From the NCBI GenBank assembly GCA_015832175.1, contig WJXW01000006.1, positions 2,356,001-2,420,000 of the forward strand: a stretch of 64,000 bases of DNA, read 5' to 3'. This DNA comes from Paraphaeosphaeria minitans. Lineage: Eukaryota > Ascomycota > Dothideomycetes > Pleosporales > Didymosphaeriaceae. Below the pieces are notes generated by a model. It worked only from the letters and a program-made list of their open reading frames with translations, was not told where the DNA came from and made no database searches. Position numbers and translations under genes: made by a program. Below, piece by piece: positions 23,251-34,700 of this stretch (position 1 is its first letter; the number at the start of each line of letters is the position of its first letter).

Positions 23251-24693
23251 GACGATCTAAAGGGAGGTGGTGTTGCGTGGCAAATGGTTTCCCAGTGTTA
23301 AGTTCAGTTGCAGCAGGCAGCAGTGAGCAAACAACGCCACGAGTGCTGAGGCAATGAACGAGCCGGACACAGCCACAGCGGCGCAGTCTCGCAGTTGGAC
23401 TTGGCGTTGGCGTCGGTCCGACACACTACTCTGAAGCCAGGTTGACTTCAAAGGTAGTATTTGATAGTTATAGAAGTTGGAAAAGCAGAAGACGAAGGAG
23501 GGGACGTCGCAGTTGCTACGCTAGTACCTATGCACAGAGAACAGTACCTAGGTACAGCACGCTAAGCCACTTCTAGGTAGTACGGTATCATATTGGCTTG
23601 CCTTCCATCTCGAGGCTGGCTTCTCTTTCTCCAACAATTAAAACTCGACGTGTCTGCGTAGCATAGTAGGTAGCCTTGTCGAGCAATTTTCTGGAGAACA
23701 TCTGCTTGATATACTTAACAACGCACTTTGCTCGTACGGTAGGTAGTTATCCTGACGCAAATCTACCCAGCTGCTGCCCATCACTGGCCTCAACATCCGA
23801 TTCACGAGCCTCATCCTAACTCCAACACGCGCATCCGTCATCGCTCCCTGCAAAGAAACTCTATGGTATCTACGTCGCGTATATCGCCACACCCGTTGCC
23901 GGCACGGCACTCACTCGCCGGCTGGAAAACTGGCATGCTTATACTTGCGCCGGATGCACGTTGACCACTAGGCGATCTCTCGACCTAGTGCCAGTAAAAT
24001 GCTTACCAGATGCCATGTGCTTTTCGAATACTACCTATTATGAGAGTACGACATTTGATATTTGCCCAGGCTCACGTCGACGCCTGGACTGTGAATGGCT
24101 GCATCGTGCTAGGTATGTCTGGATACCGCAAGAGCCTCATCTCCCAGACGTCGTGCTAATACGAACAGGGCTGTTTTGCTGCTGTCGCGCCCTCTGGTAC
24201 TTTTGCCGTTACCCTGGCTGAGGCTAGCGCCAACCTTGTCACTGATATAGCTTGCTTTTCTGGTGTTGTTGCGTCAATGGGCAACCCGGTGCATATGGAC
24301 GGGTCGTAGATTGTGAGATTGTGACTAATAATGGGTGGCCTACTTGGTGCTCTGGATGCTAGAAGGATGTGGTCTGCTTGGGAGCGAATTACCACGTGTA
24401 GAGGATGTATAAGGAGAGGATGGGGTGGCTTGATAAGGTATGCGGTAGGGGGTTTCATTCGCTACCCAGGGTCGTGTCTCACGCGAAAAATGAACTTTTC
24501 TTTTGAAGCCTGCCTCAGGAAAGGTTACAACTTGTGAACACACGTGAAGAGAAACCGTCCAACACTACCAAGACCGAGCCCATAGCAGCACGGTCTCCAA
24601 AGGCACATTCGGCTGGTGCATTTATCCAACTGCACCACACACTACCCCACCCCCCACACACACACCCTTGAGCCTCCCCGACCGACCATTTAT
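23251..24693. other. Intergenic region with a possible orphan intron
   Basis: A well-formed intron-like segment occurs on the plus strand at about 24113-24168 (GTATGT, GCTAAT branch, ACAG). The flanking frames give no recognisable protein, so this may be a gene relic or chance. TACC/GGTA elements cluster at 23521-23560. No gene is called. Confidence 0.35.
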
Positions 24694-26426
24694 TTAATTC
24701 ACAACGACCACCGGCCTCGTAACCAACCTCGTCCCACGATCAAACAAATTGTCGGGATCGAACTTCTGCTTCAGCTCCGCCAGCTTCTTTGCATTCCTGC
24801 CATAGACCTCGCTCGCAGGAACGTCCGGGTTCACGTAGTTGCCATACACGCCGACGCCCTCTGCAGACCGCACGGCCTCGTCCTGCTGCACGCCGGCGGC
24901 TTGCGATGCTCGCTTGAGCAGGGAGCGGGAGAAGTCACGGACGCGGGAATCGAGGGCGGGATCGACCCTGCGTGTCGTTCGTTAGCTGTTGCCTCTTCCA
25001 ATCCATATACCATGAAAGGAAGAAGGGAGAAGGGAGAGAGGAGACGACCTACCACTTCATCATCGTCGCAAGATTATAGTACTCCCCACGATTACTAAAC
25101 GCCATCTCCTCATTCGGCACCTTGACTACCTCCTTGTACGGAATCGTCTCAAACAGCATGATGGACTCCGTCATATCCGGCTGGCTGGTGCTAAACCCGA
25201 TGAACTCGTCGAACAGCGCTTGTATGAAGGGGGGTGCCAGGGGCAACTTGTACGCGCCGCCGCCGAACATTTTGCGGCCGCCGAAACCCTGCCCTTCGTT
25301 CATGCACGCGTTGAGCTTCTCGTAGGGCATCATGGATGTCAGGTTGGCTACGGGGCCCAGGTCGAACAGGGGCTTGAAGAAGGCATGGCCTTCTTCGTGG
25401 GTGCCGTTGTGGAAGAGCTGGGTGAGGATGACGGGGGCGTTGGCGGGGGGTGGGCAGGTGAAGCCCAGGAGCATGACTTGGTTGCCGTCGTTGGTGGCGT
25501 GGAAGGTATTCAGGAAGTCGACGACTTGGGGGAGCTTGTCAGGCATGAAGATGAGGGCCCCGGCGAAGACGGGGTTGGGCTGTGGATGTCCCTGGAACGT
25601 GAAGGACGTGACAACGCCGAAGTTCTGTGTCGCGCATCAGTTCACTATTCTTAACCCTCTGCCGATGTTGAAGGAGGAAGAAAACACACCTGTCCCGCAC
25701 CCCGGATGGCCCAGAACAAATCCGCATTCGACGTTTCACTCGCGACAACCTGCTCTCCGCTCGCCAGCACAACTTCCACCTCCAGCAAATTGTCTATCTC
25801 CCACATCAGCTTTCGACCTCCTTACACATGAACAGACAGGAGATCAGGAAGTTGGTACCTACCAACAGTCAACCCATACTTCCCACTTAAATACCCATAT
25901 CCTCCGCCCAACGTCAGCCCTCCAACACCCGTGTGATTCACCGTTCCTCCCACAGCTGCAAGCCCGTACTTGGCCGCCTCCACATCGACATCGACCCACA
26001 GCGCCCCACCCTCCACCTTAATAGTCTTCTTGGCAGCGTCGACAGCGACGCCGCGCATGAGGGAGAGATCGATGATGAGCCCACCGTCGATGGAGGCGCT
26101 CCCGGAAGTGGAGTGCCCGCCACCGCGGACGACGAAAGGGATTTTGTTCTCCTTCACGAATTTTACGGTGGTGGAGGCGTCGACTGCAGAGGTGATTTTT
26201 ACGACGCAGGACTGGGGGTGTTAGTTTGGGGTGTTGGAGACTTGGGATGGGAGGAGGATGGGGAAGGGGAAGGAAAAGGAAGGTATACAGCGCGCTTCTC
26301 GCAGTGCTCGCTCCACCGCTTGATACTTTCTTCGTACTTGTCTCCATCGCTCGGAAGAAGGACTTCCGCGTTGCTAGATGCCAACTGCGATTTCAACCTG
26401 GCGTACATATGTGGTGTGCTGCCCAT
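24694..26426 (-). CDS. FAD-linked oxidase, BBE/6-hydroxynicotine-oxidase-like
   Basis: Five exons: 26426-26289, 26211-25863, 25793-25690, 25624-25053 and 24967-24694. All joins are in phase, giving 478 aa. The FAD_binding_4 domain shows the [20 protein letters not shown] motif near residue 75, whose His is the usual covalent flavin site. It is followed by [19 protein letters not shown] and [18 protein letters not shown], the latter split by an intron at GAGQ. The C-terminal BBE element is present ([25 protein letters not shown]). There is no signal peptide, unlike many secreted BBE enzymes. Members oxidise sugars, alkaloids or polyketide intermediates. The substrate is unknown. Neighbours are not tailoring or synthase genes, so a secondary-metabolite cluster is not supported. 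Confidence 0.92.
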
Positions 26427-27133
26427 TTTGCCAGGGGTACTATCTCACTCCTTTCCTCTGTCTCGTATTTATGGTGGAGATGCTCTGTGTGACAAAGAGT
26501 CAGTTTGTAGGTATATGGAGAACACTTGAAGCAAGCTGTTTCTTTATACGCCAGCGACACAGCTAAGCTCTTACATCTAGCACGCCTAAAACTAACCTCC
26601 CTTCGTAATCTCGTACTCGAGGCCGAATGTACTCCTGGGATGCGGGGATTATTGAGACATTCACGTGAGTATCTGCTAATCCTGATACTGTTGTTACTTA
26701 CTTGTATTATTCAATGGAAACACTGCGCTACGCGGAGGTCGCACTTGTCCTAAAGCTGATATTGCTGCTTCAAGAAGACAGTATAAGAATGTCAAAGATG
26801 TTACAGTGCCGCTTCGGTGCACTTTCGATTGAGAGACCAAGGTAAGCGGGGGCTTATGATGTGCATTGGACCGTCAGCAGTGGGGTCAGTCGGCTGCAAG
26901 CCCCGCCGCTACCCACTTAGTCAGCGCTACTATTCACGGCAGACAAAGAAATATGCCAAGTAGTAGCGTAGCAGCTGACGTGGAGGAAAGACAGTGCAAT
27001 ACCCGTATTGCTATCCGAATATCATTGATCGTACTGTGCATCAAGGCATATTGGGTATCACGTGAGCCGACGGCACTTTGGGGGTTTAATTCGACATACA
27101 GATTCGCGCTGGTGTGAAAGACGAGTGTACTGC
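26427..27133. other. Intergenic, about 700 bp
   Basis: Promoter of the FAD oxidase and 3' flank of rad2. No gene or notable repeat is seen. Confidence 0.45.
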
Positions 27134-30100
27134 CTAGTCCTTCTCCCTCGTCTTCCTCGCCTTCTTCTTCTTCGGCTCGACGTAGGCTTCATCCTCAACA
27201 CCGTCTTCTTGCCCATCCACCTCATCTTGCACTTCAGGAGCAGCTTTCTTTCCACCCCTGCGCCTCCGCTTCGTTCCACCGTCCATCGACGCATTCCCAT
27301 CCGCTTCAGTTTGCCCCTCTCTGCCCTCGCCGTTAGCACCTTCCCCATTCCCACCGCCTCCCTTCTCCCTCTGCGCCAATCTCGTCAACGCAGCACCCAG
27401 CCGTTTCCCGGCAGCACCCTTACCCCTCTGCTCCCCCACCGCGCCCCTAACCCTCGGTGCAAAAGCCCCCGCACCCACACCCCCCTCAAAGAACCGCGTG
27501 AGATTACTCTGCGTCCCCTCCTTCTCCCTCCTCGCCATGTCCTTGATCACCGGGACCAGCACTTCATCCGTGCGCTCCGCACTCCATCCAATCTGGCTAC
27601 TCAGAAATGACCTCAGCGCATCGAGATCGGGCACGCCCCACTGGAACGGCATGGGGTCGCTGTCAACCTCGGGCTTGAGGTATGCCTCTTTGACGCCTGG
27701 TTCGGGAAAGCCCGGTGGCAGAAACAGCTTCGTACCCTGCGCGCGGCGAAAGCGGCGGCGGAACTGGGAATTCTTGTCTGCGTCTTTCGGGATGGCGCCG
27801 CCTTGGACGCCGTCCCACCACTCTCTGAACCCTAGTAAATTCTCGAATTCGCTGAGGAGCTCGAGCGCGGTGACGGGACCGATACCCGGGATGCCCGTCG
27901 TGTAGTCGCTGCCGAGGAGCTGCGCGATGTCGATGAGCTTTTCGCGCGTGAGAGCGAATTCGCTGCTGAGGTCGGACGCGAGGTAGCATTCGACGAATTT
28001 GGCGGCGTTGAACATGTTCTTATAGACACGGGTGCCGCCGAATAGGAAGGTGTCCGAGTCGTCGGTCACGATGCCGTCGACGAGACCGAGGTGCACAAGC
28101 TCTGCGCACTGTGCTTCAGCTTCCATAGGTGCGGTGATGTAGGGTAGGCCGAAGAGGGTGAGCAAGTGCTGGCATTCTGCGACCATGGTTTGCGTCACCT
28201 CGTCGGCGTCACGGCGATCCTTTTTCTGCTGTGCACGCAGTTGCTTGAGCTCTTCGTCGAAGTTGACACGAGGGCGCGAGTTGTTGGTGAGCTCTTGCGC
28301 GAATCGAGCATGCTCTTCACCTTCAGCAGCTAGAGAGGCAAAGAGCTCCGCGTCTTCAGGGTCTGAATATTGGTCGGAGCCATCGTCTGGGATGTCGATG
28401 GGGGCATTGTCATCGGCTGTGCCACTGTAGGATACGACCGGTGCTACGAGCTCGTCGGCGCCACCCAAGACGAAGGGTGACGGCGAGCGGCGACGGCGAT
28501 TGGCTCGCGCGGGTTCAATGGGTACCTCCTCAAATTCAGGAGATGGGGAATGAGCAGCTACTGGACCGCTTTTGTTTGCCGTATGCAATGGAATATCCTC
28601 AAATTCTGGCGAAGGTGACTTTGCCGGGGTTGTCCCAGCGGGAGCGGCCTCGATCGGCACATATTCAAATTCAGGAGATGGAGATTTGGCAGTTTCTTGA
28701 GTGGCTTGAGGTGACAGCAATTTGGTTTGCTGCTGCGTCTGCTGCCGCCGCTCATCCTCAGGTTCGCTTTCCGACCACTCAATCGGCTCATCTGGGTCTT
28801 CTGCAAAGGGACCCTTTACAAATAGCGATTTGTCTTGCTTTGGTGGTGACGGCTGGTCTTCTCGCAGCGGTTGAGGGGGCTCCGTTCGAACCTTGTCGGC
28901 CAGATCAACCATGCGCAGCTTGGAGTCTACGATCACAACGTCCTCCATTGCAACATCGTCTTCGTCATCCGATCGAACTGTAAGAACTTCCTTCAGCTTC
29001 TCCTGCGTACCCTCGGCTTCTAGGTCAACCATATCGTACGTGTCATGCTTGCGAAGGCTCGGTAATTCTTGAAACTGATACATCTCGGCTTGTTCTTTGC
29101 GCGTTTGTTCCCATTCTTTCTTCGCTTCCTCTCGATTCGCTTTTAGCTCTTCCCCAATGTTTCGCTCGCCACCGCTAAACCACGGCGGGAGCGGTGCATC
29201 CTCTTTCTTTTTCTGATCTGGCGTATCCTTTTCAAAGCCACCTGCGTTCTCAGCTTCAAGCTTCTCCATCTTCTTTCTACCCAGAAGAGAATTTCCCAGA
29301 TTGAGCCTCTCAAAAGGTAGTGGACCGTCAAATCCAGGTGCATTTGACGATTTGGCAGGCGTGGGCTTGAGTCTGGGCGCAAGTGAAGCGACCTTCGGTG
29401 GCGGTCTTGTTGCAGTCTGGGTTGAGGTAGGCGGCCGCTTCGACGTTCTAGACTCAGCGAGCGCTGCTTGTAGATCTATGCCGTCATCTTCGCTATCGCT
29501 GCCGGTGAATGGTCCAGGTACAGGAGCAACTTTGCTGGCTCTTTGGTTTGCCAATCTTGCAATAGCCATGCCGGAGCCTTTAGTGCCCGCAAAGGGGTTT
29601 GCCTCCTTTGCCCGTTCCTGTTGGAACACTTCGCGGTATATATCCTCTTCTTCTGACTCGTGCTCTTCCGTTGTGCTATTGTGCTGCATCGACATTGCGA
29701 TCGCCTGCTGCAATTGTCGCTCTTCTTCGTCGTCTCCTGCAGGCTCGCCACCGGCATCATTCTCATCAACAGGTTCCCATTCTTGTTCCTGCTCGTCGCC
29801 TGCTGCCAGAAAAAGCGAGTCGGGGTCTTGGGCCACGTTCGCTGGTCTCGTTAGCTTGGTAGCGTTAGGCTTCGACGACTTCGTTTTACGCGAAGCATAT
29901 AACTTCCGACGTCTACGTTCAAGCTCTTCTGAGATGAAGTCTTGGGCTTCGAGATCGCGCGCGGTCGTGCCAGGCGGTGGTTTCGGCAAGCGATTCAAGC
30001 CCTCAATCGGCACATCTTCGAAATCGTCTTCCTCTTCCCATTCATCATCTTCATCAAGATTCTGGACTGGGATGTTATCCACGTCGATTGGCTTATCTGC

Positions 30101-31105
30101 TTTGCCCTCGTCCCTGTTCGTGACCACGCCAAGCGCCCATCCTCCTTCTACGCTGTCGTTCTTCACCAGGACATATTCCCGTGCCTTGTCGCTAGCAACG
30201 CGACTTGCAGCACCAGCACCAAACATGGAGTCGTCGGTCATCCCGTTGATGTTCATCAGCCGCTGCGTAAGATCGTTTCTCTCCTTCACCCTCTCAATCT
30301 GGAACCTGGAGAACGCCATGCGATCGGGAAACATGCGATCGAGCTGCTCCTTCGAGTATCCCAACCTCAGCCTACTCCTCAGCCGCGCGGCATTAAGAAT
30401 GTTGTATTGATCCGAGTCAGGCAAGCTCCTGAAAAAAGTACCATCGAAGTCGATCTTGGAGAAATCGTATACATTGATATCTTCGCCGCTATCGAACTGG
30501 CGCGCGTAATGCTCCAGCTCTTCCAAGCTCATGATGCGCGGATCGTCCGCGCCGCCCATTTCCGCAATCGGGGTGCCGAGGTCTGGGAGATGATACTGGT
30601 CTTTCCGCTTAAACGTGCGATTCGCGAGGCGCTCTTGCTGAGTCTGTATGACCTCCTCCGCGTAGACTAGGTTCTCGGGTATTTCCTCTTCCTCCTCTAC
30701 CTCTTGTCGCGGGCGCCGTGCAGCCTCCTTGCGCTTTTTCTCCTCCTCATCAGCAACCCTCTGCATCTGCATCGCCAGCAGCTTTCCAGCCGTGCGCACC
30801 GCATCTTCCCTCCTGCCCTCCCTTCTCGATTTGCGATTATTGATCGTCTGCCGCTTTAGCGCCGGTGCGCCGCCGTCGAACACAAAGACGGGCTTGACGC
30901 CGAAGAAGAGGAGTTTGCATATTCTGCGGAAGAAGCCAACGATGTGGGAGTTGCGGAGCGCATTGCCCTCTTTGTCGCGCACGGCTTTGAGGAACTGGTA
31001 GATCCATATGGAGGCGTCCACGGCGAGGCGCTTCTTGTTCAGCGTTTCGATCTTGATGGGGCGAGCGCAGGGCTGGAGAACGGTCCAAAGACCGGTGACA
31101 CCCAT
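27134..31105 (-). CDS. rad2: DNA excision-repair endonuclease Rad2/Rad13 (XPG)
   Basis: A single exon of 1323 aa starting at the conserved MGVTGLW at 31105; the frame extends 50 codons further but no homologue begins there. The XPG N-domain has VDASIWIYQFLKAVRD and FVFDGGAPALKRQT. The I-domain at about 970-1090 has PMEAEAQCAEL, TDDSDTFLFGG and GSDYTTGIPGIGPVTALELL, giving the acidic metal ligands and helix-hairpin-helix. The spacer carries two UIM-like motifs (ERQLQQAIAMSMQ about 470, DLQAALAESR about 545). It also has three copies of SPSPEFE(x)1-2(V/I)P at about 805-870. A PIP box (QSNLTRFF) lies near 1200 and a basic NLS-like end (KKKKARKTREKD) closes the protein. It makes the 3' incision in nucleotide-excision repair with TFIIH. 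It is longer than the yeast proteins because of the spacer. Confidence 0.97.
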   Translation of the reverse strand: MGVTGLWTVLQPCARPIKIETLNKKRLAVDASIWIYQFLKAVRDKEGNALRNSHIVGFFRRICKLLFFGVKPVFVFDGGAPALKRQTINNRKSRREGRREDAVRTAGKLLAMQMQRVADEEEKKRKEAARRPRQEVEEEEEIPENLVYAEEVIQTQQERLANRTFKRKDQYHLPDLGTPIAEMGGADDPRIMSLEELEHYARQFDSGEDINVYDFSKIDFDGTFFRSLPDSDQYNILNAARLRSRLRLGYSKEQLDRMFPDRMAFSRFQIERVKERNDLTQRLMNINGMTDDSMFGAGAASRVASDKAREYVLVKNDSVEGGWALGVVTNRDEGKADKPIDVDNIPVQNLDEDDEWEEEDDFEDVPIEGLNRLPKPPPGTTARDLEAQDFISEELERRRRKLYASRKTKSSKPNATKLTRPANVAQDPDSLFLAAGDEQEQEWEPVDENDAGGEPAGDDEEERQLQQAIAMSMQHNSTTEEHESEEEDIYREVFQQERAKEANPFAGTKGSGMAIARLANQRASKVAPVPGPFTGSDSEDDGIDLQAALAESRTSKRPPTSTQTATRPPPKVASLAPRLKPTPAKSSNAPGFDGPLPFERLNLGNSLLGRKKMEKLEAENAGGFEKDTPDQKKKEDAPLPPWFSGGERNIGEELKANREEAKKEWEQTRKEQAEMYQFQELPSLRKHDTYDMVDLEAEGTQEKLKEVLTVRSDDEDDVAMEDVVIVDSKLRMVDLADKVRTEPPQPLREDQPSPPKQDKSLFVKGPFAEDPDEPIEWSESEPEDERRQQTQQQTKLLSPQATQETAKSPSPEFEYVPIEAAPAGTTPAKSPSPEFEDIPLHTANKSGPVAAHSPSPEFEEVPIEPARANRRRRSPSPFVLGGADELVAPVVSYSGTADDNAPIDIPDDGSDQYSDPEDAELFASLAAEGEEHARFAQELTNNSRPRVNFDEELKQLRAQQKKDRRDADEVTQTMVAECQHLLTLFGLPYITAPMEAEAQCAELVHLGLVDGIVTDDSDTFLFGGTRVYKNMFNAAKFVECYLASDLSSEFALTREKLIDIAQLLGSDYTTGIPGIGPVTALELLSEFENLLGFREWWDGVQGGAIPKDADKNSQFRRRFRRAQGTKLFLPPGFPEPGVKEAYLKPEVDSDPMPFQWGVPDLDALRSFLSSQIGWSAERTDEVLVPVIKDMARREKEGTQSNLTRFFEGGVGAGAFAPRVRGAVGEQRGKGAAGKRLGAALTRLAQREKGGGGNGEGANGEGREGQTEADGNASMDGGTKRRRRGGKKAAPEVQDEVDGQEDGVEDEAYVEPKKKKARKTREKD

Positions 31106-31782
31106 GGCGGCTGTGATGAGTGGCTTATCATCGAGGACGACGTGGGGGGAGAGGCAAGGGCGATTGTAAGGTGGAAGACCGGTTGCTGCCTTGTGACTTC
31201 GCGTCAATGACGTGTGTAGTGGCGTCGATGCCAAGCTCTGGCGCGTTACGCGCATCCTTCCCTCACGACTAGGTGCACATAGCTGATCTAGCGCCCATCA
31301 CGGCATGCAGTTGCAAGTTCAAGTGCTTTTAGAGCATGTTCGATTCATCCATCGTACACAGCCAACCTCTCCTCTCTATGAGGTACCATAATGAAACAAA
31401 CAAGCAGGTATTTCTAGACCTTGCGACCTCGCCTCCCCCCCAACCTAATCTCAGACACCTGGCTGTTGTTGAGCCTTGGGAGGCCATCTCAGGCCTACAA
31501 CCTTGGTTCTCAAGCCGCGATGCAAGATCAGGATTGGGGGATCAGCTAAATCGCCAGGAGTAGAACAAACCGCAGAAAAAAACCAAACCAAATGCCAGAC
31601 CGTGATCATACAGAACACAAAGCCATCCATCAAAACAAAAACTCCAACCATGATCGTACAAGCGAACGCCTCACAAGGGTATTTCCCAACCGCCCAGCCA
31701 AATATCAAACTCCGGTTGATGCAAACCATGCCCGAAGGCTTTCATGCAATGGTGAATAAGGAACAGGTGACGGAATGTCACT
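31106..31782. other. Intergenic, 5' of rad2
   Basis: About 680 bp between the rad2 start and the 3' end of the BRCT gene. It should hold the rad2 promoter. No distinct motif was recognised. Confidence 0.45.
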
Positions 31783-34700
31783 TTAGAAAAGAGGCCGGAA
31801 CTTCTTGGCCGGAGTGGCCGTGATGCTGCCGCCGAAAGTCTCAGACGCGGTCCTCTTCTTGTGGGTGGACAAGAAGGTCGTAGCCGGAGCAACACGAGAG
31901 GCGGTAGGAGTAGAAGGTGCTCCCTTGTTGAGCAGAGCCGACAATCTGCCAGGCCTCTGCGCGCTCATAGTCGAGGACTTGACCGGGCCCTGTCCGAGCA
32001 AGGTGGAATTCTTGCCTTGCAGGTCGAACCAGGTGTCGGACACAGCGGGCGCGAAGCCAACGGAACCGGGCTTCGATAAGCTCTGACCAAACAGAGAAGT
32101 GTTCTTCTTCTTCGGAGACATCTTTGCAAAGTTGAGCTTCGGGTTGTCTTCGAAGAGTGGACCCTTGATGGGTGGATGGCGGGACACTGAGTCTTTGCCA
32201 GCATTCTGCCCATTCTTCGGAGTCGGAGCAAAGAGAGGGCGTTTGATGGGGCCGTGGCTGAACAGGGAATCCTTGGCTGCGGCCTCTCCAAGCTTTGGAG
32301 TCGGGGCGAAGAGCGGACCCTTGATTGGGGGCTGGTCGAACAATGACTCGGCGGCGGTATGTCCAAACGAGTTCTTGACGGGAGGCTGACTGAACATGGC
32401 GCTCTTGATGGGGCGCTCACTAAACACAGAGCTCTGAACAGGCGCCTCACGACGCTGATTCTCCTTGGTAGGGGTCTTCGCAGCGGTGGTCGGGGCTTGC
32501 GCCTTGCGCCATGGCTTCCTCGCTGGAGCGGACAAGGAAAACTTCTTAGCGAAGGTGCTGCCCTCCCACTTGTTGTTCTCCTTGTCTTCGATCGTATCCA
32601 TGGACTGGTCAAAATCGGAAGAGGTAGGTGTGTCTGGAAAGTCCTCAATGGACTTCGCTGCAGAGCTTGACTCAATGGTGCTGAGAAACCTTGTGGGTGT
32701 CTTCGCTGGGGTAAAGAAGTCACGCCTTCTGGGAGCGCGAGACACGGGCGTGCAAACGGACACCGTATCCAGGTCGATGGCGAACTTGCTCTCGTCTACG
32801 CGCTTCTTCGTCGCCTCGACCTCCATCAGCCAGCCGGTATTTATGCACTTGACCGCACCGTTAGAGGCGCGAACCTTGTCAATGGTATCTTGTGAGCCGT
32901 CCTTAAAGATGACGTGGGTCAACGTGGTATTCTCGGTCCACTCACGGACGACTTGAGCACCGAAGTCTTCGAGCGAAGTTACGTAGAACAGACTCTGATC
33001 TTCGCCCTTGGAAGTCACATCGACCAAGAAGCGCGTACCGTGAAGAAGCATTGCCAAGTCGAAGGTGTCGTCGTCCTCCTCGGTCTCGAAGTCCTCAGGC
33101 CAGGTAACCTGTTTCTTCGGAGTCTTCGTGCCATTCTTCAGCGGCGAGCGAAGAGCAGACTTAGTCGGTGACGCACAGGCCGCCGACTTAGGAGGGGCCA
33201 GCTTGGGCGCCAGATCGAGACTGCTGTTAACGCTGAAGTTGACCTTGGAAAGCGGGGTGGTCTTGACAATGTACTCTTCACCGTCGACCTCCATCAGCTC
33301 TGCTTCTGTAACCTCTACTTCGGCAACCTCTGCTTCGGTAATCTCGAGCGCCGATTCGAACTCCTCGGTGGCGCTGTCGCTGGGTAGCGCCTCGGGTGTG
33401 CCGTGAGCTTGTGCCGGAGAGCTTGCAACGTCATTAGGTGCTGGGGTGTTTGGATAGCTGGGGAGCTGGTCAAGACCCTGCTTGATGGTCATAATGTGAG
33501 CCGGCGTATTGGGATAGTCGATGGGAAGCTCCCGAAGTGCCTCCCGCGTTGACACCGGAGCAATGATATGTGCCGGCGTGGTCGGGTAGTCGATGGGAAG
33601 CTCCCGAAGTGCCTCTCGTGAAGACAGCGGCGCACTGATATGTGTGGGAGTCTTGGGGTAATCCGCCATCTGCTCAAACGCCTGCTGGTTCTCGTGCGCA
33701 TCCACGAACTCATCGGGAGTTGATGGGTATTCGGCGGCAAGCTCCTTGAAAGCCTTCTGGTTTCCATACGCTTCTGCGACGTGCGCTGGAGTCTTGGGGT
33801 ACTCCGGAAGCTGGTTGAAGGCGGTCTGGTTTCCATGTGCCTCCGCAATATGAGCTGGAGTCTTGGGATACTCGGCGGCAAGCTCTTCGAAGGCCTTCTG
33901 GTTCTCATAGGCCTCTGCAATATGAGCAGGGGTCTTGGGGTATTCTGGGAGCTCGTCGAAACCCTTTTGGTTTCCATGCGCCTCTGCGATATGGGCAGGT
34001 GTCTCGGGATACTCGGCAACAAGCTCGTCGAAAGCAGTTTGATTTGCGTACGCCTCTGCGAAATGAGCGGGTGTCTTAGGGTACTCCGGGAGCTGGTTGA
34101 AGGCCGTCTGGTTGTCATAGGCATTGACAACATGCGCAGGAGTTCGAGGATACTCTGCTGGGAGTTCCTCAAGAGCTTCCTGGTTCAGGATGGCCTGCAA
34201 GGTCTCTTCGTCCCGAACTTGAGCTTCCTGCTCTGACACCTTGGCGGCAGGCTTAGCGGCGGTCTTCCACGCAGGCGTCTTTTTGGTGAGCTTGCGAGCC
34301 GGCTTCTTGAGCGGTGCATCGACAGTGGGTGGCGCGAGCGCGGCGGTGTCTCTAGTCGCGCGAGTTGCACGCTTGGGAGAGACGGATGCGATCGAGGCCG
34401 ACGACGCGGCAGACAACCTGGCTACCTTTGACGCGACAGTCTTTGCTGCCTTGGTGATAGCCTTGCGCGCGCGGGTGGTTTTTGTGGGCTGCTCGATGGC
34501 TGGCTCCTCGACAGCAGGCTCCTCAACCTTCTCTTCTGGCTCGACAACAGACGCGACAGGCTCAGCGGCCTTGCGACCGCGAGTAGCACGCTGCGCCGGC
34601 TTTGGCACTTCTTTCACCTCAGCTTGAGGCTCTTCAACGGTCTTTGCCGCGCGCCTTGTCGTACGCGTCGCGGGTTTCGCGGCGGGTTTCGCGGCGGGCT

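Noticed and set aside
24040..24330. Possible small gene with a perfect-looking 56-nt intron
   Set aside because: The joined frames give no conserved protein and stop quickly; kept only as an intergenic note.
29301..30410. 369-codon plus-strand ORF
   Set aside because: It is the antisense shadow of the rad2 spacer; Ser-rich because the coding strand is Glu/Asp-rich. No domain.
20152..31105. Secondary-metabolite cluster around the FAD oxidase
   Set aside because: No synthase, P450, transporter or cluster regulator flanks it; neighbours are an ADP-ribosylglycohydrolase and rad2.
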